Shown here: one piece after another, positions 35,618 through 42,783 of the stretch
Numbering within the stretch: position 1 is the stretch's first letter
How the letters are laid out: each line of letters begins with the position of its first letter
From: an uncultured Acidobacteriia bacterium
GTDB lineage: Bacteria; Acidobacteriota; Terriglobia; Bryobacterales; Bryobacteraceae
Assembly (NCBI GenBank): GCA_903875575.1
Contig: CAIQWJ010000036.1
Coordinates: forward strand, 1 to 47,895
Direction: 5' to 3'
Length of the DNA stretch: 47,895 bases
Notes under the pieces: generated by a model
What the model was told of the DNA's origin: nothing
What the model saw: only the letters and a program-made list of their open reading frames with translations
The model's database searches: none
Position numbers and translations under genes: made by a program

Positions 35618-36534
35618 TAGCCTTTAATACAGACCGCTGTGACGAATCTGCCGTCCCCGGACGGCAGTTCGGCTATGATGCGCAGCCCGCCCTGTTCCGT
35701 CAGCAGCCAGCGGAAAGCTTCCTTGGTGAACAGGTACCGGAAATTGAGCAAAATCCGCTCCCCACGCGCCAGTGGGATCTCACGCCCACCTGCCCGAAGC
35801 GTCAGATCGCGCGCCGCCTGAAAACGGCGGGTCACGATGTGGAGACCGTCCAGACGATCGTCCGGTTTGGTCATGAATTCGAGCGCCCCGTCGTCGGGAA
35901 CCACCCCGGCATCGGCCAGCGGAGCAAAAACGAATCGCTTTTGTTCTTCGCTCGGCTCGATGGCACCGGCATGGATGTTGGCGTCAAGAATCAGGATGTC
36001 GCCCTTATGGACGCATTCGGCGATGTGTTTGATCTGATCGAGGGGGTCGAAGCCGCCGAGAGTGTTGCCCACCATCAGGAAGAGGCGTGGCGCTTCGCTC
36101 ACATCGGCGGCGAGCAGCAGGTGCATCGGGCTGGAAATATCGGCCTTGATACCGTGCGCGTCGCAATCGTCGTCTTCGGCACCGGCACAGGCCATTTCGA
36201 GCAGAGCCTGGCTGGCATCCACAGGGAAGTACTTCGCTTCCCGTCCGGCTGCTTTCAGGGCTTTCAGAACTTCACGATCCTTGAGTCCTTCACCTGCACC
36301 GAAGCTGATGACTGGCACGATGCCGGGAAACGCCTGAGTCAGGCTGGGAGCCTTTGCCGCCAGACCTTCCCAGGTCTCGCGCAGGGCCTCTTCAGAGCGG
36401 CTGGAGAGAGCCTTCCAGGACTGGATGGAGAGCGGAGTCCAGTAAAAGAACTTCTCCGGGAGGTCGCGGGCTTCGAGCGACTCAGCGAGTTCTTCCGCGA
36501 TTTCCGTTTCCGTCAGCAGGACTTCAATATTCAT
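35617..36534 (-). CDS. EgtD-like SAM-dependent methyltransferase
   Basis: The product of 305 residues has a Rossmann methyltransferase core resembling the histidine N-alpha-methyltransferase (EgtD) family. VISFGAGEGLKDREVLKAL is the SAM loop, YFPVDASQALLEMA the motif II region and RLFLMVGNTLGGFDPLDQIKHIAE the GN-x-GNF-like motif, followed by GDILILDANIH. No EgtB or other ergothioneine gene is nearby and the substrate-binding residues cannot be confirmed by eye, so the substrate is open. Probably cytoplasmic. Confidence 0.62.
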   Translation of the reverse strand: MNIEVLLTETEIAEELAESLEARDLPEKFFYWTPLSIQSWKALSSRSEEALRETWEGLAAKAPSLTQAFPGIVPVISFGAGEGLKDREVLKALKAAGREAKYFPVDASQALLEMACAGAEDDDCDAHGIKADISSPMHLLLAADVSEAPRLFLMVGNTLGGFDPLDQIKHIAECVHKGDILILDANIHAGAIEPSEEQKRFVFAPLADAGVVPDDGALEFMTKPDDRLDGLHIVTRRFQAARDLTLRAGGREIPLARGERILLNFRYLFTKEAFRWLLTEQGGLRIIAELPSGDGRFVTAVCIKG

Positions 36535-36610
36535 TTCTCACCCAGGCTCTAGTATGCAATGTTTCACCATCCGCGGAAAGCCGCAGTGGGTCCGGAATCG
36601 TTGCGCGCAG

Positions 36611-36645
36611 CAAAAGAAACAGCGCAGCCGATGAAGCCGCGCTGT
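36611..36645 (-). terminator. terminator hairpin after rpsT
   Basis: On the minus strand ACAGCGC (36645-36639) pairs with GCGCTGT (36625-36619) around an inner imperfect stem, followed by TTCTTTTG. It lies about 75 bases after the rpsT stop. Confidence 0.65.
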
Positions 36646-36717
36646 CCGAGAATTCATTAATGAGCTACATGGCGCCTATACGACGCCCCTCTGTTCCAGC
36701 TTCGTTTGGTTTAAGGT

Positions 36718-36999
36718 TTAAGCCTTAACCACGTCGCCCAAAGCAACCTTGACGCGCTTGTGGATGCGGCTCTTGTAGCGTGCGGCCGTACCGCTTTTGA
36801 TGTAGCCCTTGCGCGCGGCGCGGTCGATCAGCGAGAACGTGCCGTTCATGATGGTCTTCAGGTCGCCCGGTTCTTTGGCCGCGAGAGCGCGACGCATGGT
36901 CCGGATCTGGTGGCGGAGTCTGGTCCGCGCGAAACGATTAAATGCAGTGCGCCGCTCGGCCTGACGGACTCTCTTCAGCGCTTGAACACGATTTGCCAT
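36718..36999 (-). CDS. rpsT: 30S ribosomal protein S20
   Basis: The 93-residue product is highly basic and helical, of normal S20 length. It begins [17 protein letters not shown] and ends with the typical [19 protein letters not shown] region. S20 binds 16S rRNA early in 30S assembly. It is monocistronic with its own terminator. Confidence 0.93.
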   Translation of the reverse strand: MANRVQALKRVRQAERRTAFNRFARTRLRHQIRTMRRALAAKEPGDLKTIMNGTFSLIDRAARKGYIKSGTAARYKSRIHKRVKVALGDVVKA

Positions 37000-37126
37000 C
37001 TACTTCTTGTATCCTCTTGATTGAATTCGATCTTTCAGAATAACACAGGGGGTGCCGGACTTGCATCTCTCAACATATACAGGGGGCAGCCGAACCGGAA
37101 GACCGTTGTATCCTCAAGGAGCGGCA

Positions 37127-37960
37127 GTGGCTACCCACCAACATCCGGTCGTTTACCTGCGGCCTTCCGGGCGTTTCACCCGACTCAACCTCCGGGACCT
37201 CCATGAGTATCGCGATCTGCTTTATTTCCTGGTCTGGCGCGACGTAAAAGTCCGCTATAAACAGACCGTCCTGGGCGCGGCCTGGGCCATTCTGCAGCCG
37301 TTGCTGACCATGGTAGCCTTCAGTATCTTCTTTGGACGCCTGGCGAAGGTCCCCTCGGACGGCATCCCCTATCCGGTTTTCGCTTACGCCGCCCTGCTTC
37401 CGTGGACGCTTTTCGCTTACTCGATGACGGAGGCCGGTAACAGTCTGGTGGGAAGCCAGAATCTGATTACGAAGGTCTATTTCCCTCGCCTGGTGATCCC
37501 CATTGCGGCTGTGCTGGGTGGCCTTGTGGATTTCGGCGTATCTTTTTGTGTTTTGATCGTGCTGATGTTTTATTACGGCATCACTCCGACGCTCGCCATC
37601 CTGACGATTCCTCTGTTTATTGTGCTGGCGGTAGCAACGGCGCTTTCCGTGGGTCTTTGGCTTTGCGCCCTGAACGTGCGGTATCGCGATGTCCGCTATA
37701 CCATTCCGTTCCTGACCCAATTCTGGCTTTTCCTCACGCCGGTCGCGTATTCGAGCAGCATGGTCTCGCCCCGCTGGCGCGCGGTTTACGGGCTGAACCC
37801 AATGGCGGGCGTGGTGGAGGGCTTCCGTTGGGCGCTGCTCGGCAAGAAGGAAACGCCGGGACCCATGCTGGCGGTCTCGGTTGTTGTGGTGGTGACGTTG
37901 CTGATCGGCGGCCTGTACTATTTCCGGCGGCTGGAATCCACGTTCGCGGACAACGTATGA
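37127..37960 (+). CDS. wzm: ABC-2 type polysaccharide export permease
   Basis: This protein of 277 residues has six transmembrane helices and the ABC-2/Wzm signature: FLVWRDVKVRYKQTVLGAAWAILQPLLTMVAFSIFFG, represented here by the RDVKVRYKQT and LGAAWAILQP blocks. LNVRYRDVRYTIPFLTQFWLFLTPVAYS is also typical in its RYRDVRY part. GTG 37127 is chosen because AAGGAG lies seven bases before it. A longer start at 37052 would add 25 residues with no ribosome binding site. The stop overlaps the ATPase start (ATGA), so the pair forms one exporter for an O-antigen-like glycan. Confidence 0.88.
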   Translation: MATHQHPVVYLRPSGRFTRLNLRDLHEYRDLLYFLVWRDVKVRYKQTVLGAAWAILQPLLTMVAFSIFFGRLAKVPSDGIPYPVFAYAALLPWTLFAYSMTEAGNSLVGSQNLITKVYFPRLVIPIAAVLGGLVDFGVSFCVLIVLMFYYGITPTLAILTIPLFIVLAVATALSVGLWLCALNVRYRDVRYTIPFLTQFWLFLTPVAYSSSMVSPRWRAVYGLNPMAGVVEGFRWALLGKKETPGPMLAVSVVVVVTLLIGGLYYFRRLESTFADNV

Positions 37961-39225
37961 GTCAGACGGCGATCCGCCTCGAAGGGCTGGGTAAGGCATA
38001 CGCTATTACCCACGGCGTGCAGTCGAGGTTGAAGTACGGAAGCCTGCGGGATTCGCTGGCCAACGGCGTCAGGCGCGTGTTCCGCGGGCGGGGGAACGAA
38101 GACGACCCGGCTGAACTGTTTTGGGCACTGAAAGATGTTTCGCTCGAAGTCGCGCGCGGCGAGATTCTCGGCGTCATCGGGCGCAACGGGGCGGGTAAGA
38201 GCACTTTGCTGAAGATCCTCTCCCGCATTACAGAGCCGACTGAGGGGCTGGGCGAGATACACGGTCGCATCGGGTCGCTGCTCGAAGTGGGAACGGGCTT
38301 TCATCCCGAACTGAGCGGGCGGGAAAACATCTTCCTCAATGGCACTATCCTCGGCATGCGGCGCGCCGAAGTGCTGCGGAATTTTGACGCGATCGTCGAT
38401 TTCGCCGAAATTGAACAGTTTCTCGACGTACCGGTAAAACGCTATTCGAGCGGCATGTACGTGCGGCTGGCTTTTGCGGTGGCCGTGCATCTGGAGCCCG
38501 AAATTCTTGTGGTGGATGAAGTCCTGGCGGTGGGCGATGCTGAGTTTCAGCGTAAATGTCTGGAGAAACTTCGGTCCATCGGCGGGCAGGGCCGTACCAT
38601 TCTCCTGGTGAGCCACAATATGGCCGCGATTCGCGCCATTTGCACGCGAGGTATCGTGCTCAGCAAGGGCAGGATTGTGGCGGAAGGGCCCGTGAACGCG
38701 GTTGCTGATCAGTATCTGGCAGGGGCGCTGGCAGGGGCGCTGGCAGGGGCGCTGGCAGGCATTGGCAGCGATCACTCGGTGGAGACCGGGCGTTTTGTGG
38801 TGGACGATATCTCCATTCGCTCACTGGAAGGCTCTGTCATTAAGACCTTCGACCCGGTGGAGATTCTGGTCACGATGACCGCGAAGACGGACGTGTCGGA
38901 TCCAGGGCTCGCCGTTGCTGTCCTTGGCGCGGACCACCATCGCCTGGCTGGGCTGGATATCAAGGATTTTCGAACGCTGCAGCCGATGCGCGAAGGGGAA
39001 CGGGCGACCATGGGTTTCCGCATCGAGCAGTTTCCCTTCCTTCCTGGTGCCTACTACCTGGAGATTCGCGTGGGCGAGATGGCGGAGTGGTCACTGGAAC
39101 TGGCAGGCGACCCACTGCGCTTTGACGTTGTGGAGACACCGGTGTACGGCGGTCGCCGACTGACCCAAAGCATGCATGGCACCGTCGCGCTGCGTGCCCG
39201 CGCGATTGTCAGTCCGGAGCAGTAA
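37957..39225 (+). CDS. wzt: polysaccharide ABC exporter ATPase with Wzt-like C-terminal domain
   Basis: This ATPase of 422 residues has Walker A GRNGAGKST, signature YSSGMYVRLAFA, Walker B ILVVDEVLAVGD and H-loop LLVSHNM in its first 250 residues. A linker of repeated LAGA units (about 254-268) leads to a beta-rich Wzt-type carbohydrate-recognition domain (about 275-415) that in known homologues binds the polymer end before export. The linker is coded by a 12-bp tandem repeat. With the permease it forms the exporter, and wecB nearby may feed the pathway. Confidence 0.88.
   Translation: MSQTAIRLEGLGKAYAITHGVQSRLKYGSLRDSLANGVRRVFRGRGNEDDPAELFWALKDVSLEVARGEILGVIGRNGAGKSTLLKILSRITEPTEGLGEIHGRIGSLLEVGTGFHPELSGRENIFLNGTILGMRRAEVLRNFDAIVDFAEIEQFLDVPVKRYSSGMYVRLAFAVAVHLEPEILVVDEVLAVGDAEFQRKCLEKLRSIGGQGRTILLVSHNMAAIRAICTRGIVLSKGRIVAEGPVNAVADQYLAGALAGALAGALAGIGSDHSVETGRFVVDDISIRSLEGSVIKTFDPVEILVTMTAKTDVSDPGLAVAVLGADHHRLAGLDIKDFRTLQPMREGERATMGFRIEQFPFLPGAYYLEIRVGEMAEWSLELAGDPLRFDVVETPVYGGRRLTQSMHGTVALRARAIVSPEQ
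38716..38760 (+). repeat. 12-bp tandem repeat in the wzt linker
   Basis: The unit CTGGCAGGGGCG occurs three times in full (38716-38751) and once in part (38752-38760). It codes for LAGA repeats and, being a multiple of three, changes linker length without breaking the frame. Confidence 0.9.
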
Positions 39226-39330
39226 CCGAACTGCAATATGCCGCAGAAGGCTGAGCGACAATGAAATCTGGCCTTGCGCGAGCCCCTGTGAAACCGCTCC
39301 CGCCGATGCCTTTCCTAAGGAAGAGGATTT

Positions 39331-41439
39331 ATGCGCCGCATCATCGTAACGGGTTGTTCCCTGACAATTCTGGCAGGTACTGTACTGTTCTCCGTCATGG
39401 CTGCCGATTCACCGAAGCCGAAAGCAAAAGCCGGTAAGACCGCAGCGGCCGCCGACGCCACGCCCGCGCACTACGGTAACGCCGACGCCATCACCGAAGG
39501 CGAAGTGAAGATTTACGATTACTTCCTCGCCTCTGATCAAATGGAAGGCCGGAACCTGGCGACGCGCGGCTACGATGCCGCGGCGCTCTATGTGGCGAGC
39601 CACCTGGCGGAATGGGGCCTTAAGCCCGGCGGCAGCACCACCGGCACCGATGGCCCACTGCAGCCGTATTTTATTCCGATGGAACTGGTCAGCAAACAGA
39701 TCGTGCCGGAAGAAAGCAAGGCCGTGATCACCATGCCGCCGGCCGGTGGTGGGGGACGCGGGGCTGGTCGCGGAGCGGCGGGTGCTTCCGGAGCTTCGGG
39801 TGGACAGGCCGCCGCACCGGCAGCGCCGCAGACATTCGAATACGGCCGTGACTGGACAACGACGGCTGGCGGTCGCGGTGGTGCGCCGCTTGAACCGACT
39901 CAGATCAACGGAAAACCGGCGGTGGAAATTTCCGGCAGCCTCGCTTTCGCGGGCAACGGGTACACAGTCGTCAAGGGGAACGTCAACCCCTACGAGGGGC
40001 TGGACGTGAAAGGCAGGATTGTCGTGATCGCCGGCGTGCCGCCGGAAATCGCGGCTCAGCAGGCGGCAGGGGGGCGCGGTGGTCGAGGTGGTGCGGCGGG
40101 CGCTTCCGGTGGCACAGGTGCTCCCGCTCCGCCTGTCGATGCCGCAGCTGCACCTGCGGGTGGCGGAGGCGGCCGGGGTGCCGCGTTGCCCAGTCCTTTC
40201 GGCGAGAACTGCACTGATTACATGACGCCCGAAGAAGCCGCGGCGAAGAATGGTGCGGTGGCCGTCATCGTGATTCCCAGTTTCGCGCAGCTGAATACTC
40301 TGGTCACCGGCGCGGGCCGCGGACCCGCCGTCGCACTCAACGGCCCCACGTTTACCGTGCCCAGACTGGCACCCGCGGCGGCCTGTCCTTCCGTCCCCAC
40401 CATCACCGCGGGCACTGCGCTGGCCACCTCGATCTTTCAGGGTGAGAAACGAGACGCCGCAGCGATCTTTTACGCGGGCGGCATGAACACAAAGCAGGAT
40501 TCCTTCGAACTGAACGCCGGGAAGAAACTCAACTTCCATATCGGCGTCCACACCGAACCGGGGCATGGCGAAAACGTGATGGCGATTCTGGAAGGCGGCG
40601 ATCCCGTTCTGAAGAACGAGTACGTCGTGATCAGCGCGCATCTGGATCACCTGGGTTTCAGCGCACCGCTGCCGGATGGCCACAACATCTATAACGGTGC
40701 GGATGACGACGGCTCGGGCTCCAGCGGTCTGCTGGCCGTAGCGCATGCGTTCGCGGATGGCGCGGCGAAGGGTCAAAGGCCACGGCGCAGCATCGTATTT
40801 CTGTGGAACGCCGGGGAAGAAAAGGGCCTTTGGGGTTCGCAGTACTTCAACGAATTCCCGTCTATCGATCTCACGAAGGTGGTGGCGGATCTCAACATGG
40901 ATATGATTGGCCGCTCGAAAACGCCGGGTTATTCGGATCCCGATCCCACCCACCTGCTGGTCAATCCGGGAGAGATTTTTGTGGCGGGCCCGAACGTGAG
41001 CAGCGACGATCTGGAGAAGACGCTGGAGACGGTCAATAACAGCTGCCAGAAGCTGAGTCTGAATCATTTTTACGACGCCACGGCACCGGATGCCACCCAC
41101 GATAATCTGGGCCCGCAACCCCGCGGGCAGCGTATCTTCTACCGCAGTGATCACTACAATTTTGCCAAGATGGGCATTCCGATCGCGTTCTTTTTCGATG
41201 GGCTGCATGTGGATTATCACCGCGCGACGGATACGCCGGACAAGATCGATTACAAGCTGATCCAGACGGTTTCGAAGACGGTGGCGGCGGTGGCGTGGGT
41301 GCTGGGGACGCAGGATGGTCGCCCGGAGATTAATACGAAACTGCCGGATCAGTTGATTAAGGATATGAAGACGGTAAAGGATCAGGGCTGGGGCAAGGTG
41401 GGGCCGGTGCTGGCTCCACTGCCGCATGAACCGTTTTAG
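39331..41439 (+). CDS. secreted M28 family zinc aminopeptidase
   Basis: The product of 702 residues has a signal peptide (ending FSVMAA). A protease-associated domain with long Gly/Ala-rich inserts covers about 110-330, and the M28 catalytic domain about 400-660. Zinc ligands and catalytic residues are visible: His in SAHLDHLGF, Asp in GADDDGSGSSG, Glu-Glu in NAGEEKGLWGS, Asp in NMDMIGR and His in HVDYHRATDTPDKID. It removes N-terminal residues from peptides outside the cytoplasm. The low-complexity GGGGRGAGRGAAG stretches resemble those in the esterase at 12299-13615. Confidence 0.9.
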   Translation: MRRIIVTGCSLTILAGTVLFSVMAADSPKPKAKAGKTAAAADATPAHYGNADAITEGEVKIYDYFLASDQMEGRNLATRGYDAAALYVASHLAEWGLKPGGSTTGTDGPLQPYFIPMELVSKQIVPEESKAVITMPPAGGGGRGAGRGAAGASGASGGQAAAPAAPQTFEYGRDWTTTAGGRGGAPLEPTQINGKPAVEISGSLAFAGNGYTVVKGNVNPYEGLDVKGRIVVIAGVPPEIAAQQAAGGRGGRGGAAGASGGTGAPAPPVDAAAAPAGGGGGRGAALPSPFGENCTDYMTPEEAAAKNGAVAVIVIPSFAQLNTLVTGAGRGPAVALNGPTFTVPRLAPAAACPSVPTITAGTALATSIFQGEKRDAAAIFYAGGMNTKQDSFELNAGKKLNFHIGVHTEPGHGENVMAILEGGDPVLKNEYVVISAHLDHLGFSAPLPDGHNIYNGADDDGSGSSGLLAVAHAFADGAAKGQRPRRSIVFLWNAGEEKGLWGSQYFNEFPSIDLTKVVADLNMDMIGRSKTPGYSDPDPTHLLVNPGEIFVAGPNVSSDDLEKTLETVNNSCQKLSLNHFYDATAPDATHDNLGPQPRGQRIFYRSDHYNFAKMGIPIAFFFDGLHVDYHRATDTPDKIDYKLIQTVSKTVAAVAWVLGTQDGRPEINTKLPDQLIKDMKTVKDQGWGKVGPVLAPLPHEPF

Positions 41440-41460
41440 ATTTTGTGAAATAATTTACCG

Positions 41461-42322
41461 GTGAAGAGCGTGCCGGGATTTCTGTTGGTGATCGCCGCGT
41501 TGGCCGGATGGCAGGTAGTTCCTGCGATTGCGCAACCGCGTTTCGAAGTTGCATCGGTCAGGCCAGCGCCTGCGGAAGTGCCCATGGGTATGCAAAAAGC
41601 GGTATGCAAAAGGGCGGCCCGGGCACTGACCAGCCGACCAGAATTACATATACGCGGGTGATGTTGCTCCAAATCATCATGAGCGCCTACGGCGTCATGT
41701 ATGACTTTGAATACTCGGCACCTTTCTGGATGAGCAATTCGCGTTTTGATGTGGCCGCCACTATGCCGTCCGGCACTACGAAGGCTGAGTTTCAACTCAT
41801 GCTTCAGACCTGCTGCGTGAACGCTTCGCTATGAAAGCACACGTCGACCGCAAGGAGATTCCCGGTTGGCGGCTGAATGTTACAAAAAGCGGTCCGAAGC
41901 TGCACGAGGGTGTCGTAGACCCCAATGCCGGGCCGGTCGACCTGGAACTGGACAAGGAAGGAAGAATGCAGGTGCCGCCGGGCAGGAAGAAGATTCTCGG
42001 CTTCGCGCTCCGCGACCGACGAATGCGGATCTCCGCACGACTGCAGACGTCGCATGATATTGCGGAGAACTTTCGAGTCTTCCTCCACGGCCCCGTCGTA
42101 GGCGAAACGGGCCTCACGGGCAGTTACGACTTTAATCTCGATTTCGCGTCTGAATACATGCAGGCACCGGCCGGCCAGATTCTCGTCGATTCGAACGGCG
42201 ACCCCGCGCCTGATCTTGTGGCAGCTGTTTCGCAACAACTGGGCCTGAAACTGACGCCCGCGAAGTTGCCGTTTGACGTTGTGGTAGTGGATCGTGCGTC
42301 ACGAACTCCGACTGAAAACTGA
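41461..42322 (+). pseudogene. TIGR03435-like protein, frameshifted
   Basis: The opening (signal peptide, then PRFEVASVRPAP) and later blocks (GPGTDQPTRITYTRVMLLQIIMSAYGV in landmarks RITYTRV and IIMSAYG; FQLML; LLRERFAMKAHVDRKEIPGW; TGLTGSYDFNLDF; LGLKLTPAKLPFDVVVVDRA) follow the TIGR03435 family, expanded in Solibacter-type acidobacteria. Two lesions break it. A 14-bp tandem duplication at 41587-41614 (GGTATGCAAAA twice) shifts the frame; removing 14 bases restores it. A one-base loss near 41809 breaks it again. The function of the family is unknown. Confidence 0.8.
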
Positions 42323-42381
42323 CGGTCACCGGTCTAAATCCCAGATCTGATCAGGCCGAGTTCATGCTAGAATCAATGCTG

Positions 42382-42416
42382 TGGAGGCCAGCGGTTTCGC
42401 ACACCGCCAGCCTCCA
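42382..42416. other. stem-loop between the pseudogene and the small peptide gene
   Basis: TGGAGGC (42382-42388) pairs with GCCTCCA (42410-42416), and after a CA/CA internal loop GCGGT (42391-42395) pairs with ACCGC (42403-42407). It could be the 5' hairpin of the plus-strand RNA or the 3' end of the minus-strand peptide mRNA, whose stop is ten bases away. Confidence 0.6.
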
Positions 42417-42425
42417 TCGGTCAAA

Positions 42426-42512
42426 CTACAGATCGATTTCGATCTTGAGTTTGGTCCGTCGTTTCCTGATCAGTAAGAGCATCAAGAAGACAAACAGCAT
42501 AAGAAAGTCCAT
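42426..42512 (-). CDS. 28-residue hydrophobic membrane peptide
   Basis: A 28-residue frame starts at ATG 42512 with a near-perfect ribosome binding site AAAGGAGGTG (42527-42518) a few bases upstream, one of the strongest in the window. Residues 1-16 are almost wholly hydrophobic (MDFLMLFVFLMLLLI), followed by RKRRTK and a short KIEIDL tail, as in small single-span membrane peptides. An unrelated plus-strand RNA may cover it completely, which is the layout of type I toxin-antitoxin pairs. It could instead be a small membrane-complex subunit. A possible -35 TTGACG lies at 42653-42648 but its -10 box is poor. Confidence 0.6.
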   Translation of the reverse strand: MDFLMLFVFLMLLLIRKRRTKLKIEIDL

Positions 42513-42546
42513 AAAAGCACCTCCTTTCTACCCCGTAGATTTGCAG

Positions 42547-42571
42547 ACCCCGCCCTCTCTGGCGGGGTTTT
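42547..42571 (+). terminator. intrinsic terminator on the plus strand
   Basis: ACCCCGCC (42547-42554) and GGCGGGGT (42561-42568) form an 8-bp stem with a six-base loop and then TTT. Its T run fits plus-strand transcripts only. No plus-strand gene lies just upstream except the broken TIGR03435-like gene, so it probably ends the candidate RNA from 42380. Confidence 0.8.
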
Positions 42572-42783
42572 GCATTGGAGTCCGGAATCTCCTGCAAACT
42601 GCGCCTCTGCAAAACCCGAAGTAGAACCTGTATCGCAGTGCCTCAGCCGTCAATTTGTAAATATCCCCGCGCGAAACAAGAGTAGTATTACCCTGCCTCC
42701 GTCCGCCCCAAATCCACCCAAACGCACGCCTTCGCAATCTGTCATACTAATAGAGCTCCAATATTCTTCCTGCCGCCAGCGGG

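Larger units (their letters stand above)
42365..42571 (+). ncRNA. candidate antisense RNA opposite a small membrane-peptide gene
   Basis: An extended -10 box TG-C-TAGAAT (42365-42373) would start transcription near 42380. The RNA would open with a hairpin (42382-42416), run antisense across the whole peptide gene at 42426-42512 and its ribosome binding site, and end at the intrinsic terminator 42547-42571, about 190 nt in all. No good -35 box is seen, which extended -10 promoters can do without. The RNA is inferred from these signals only. Confidence 0.45.

Noticed and set aside
37052-37126. Longer start for the polysaccharide permease
   Set aside because: The extra 25 residues lack a ribosome binding site and are not part of the permease fold, whereas GTG 37127 has AAGGAG at good spacing.
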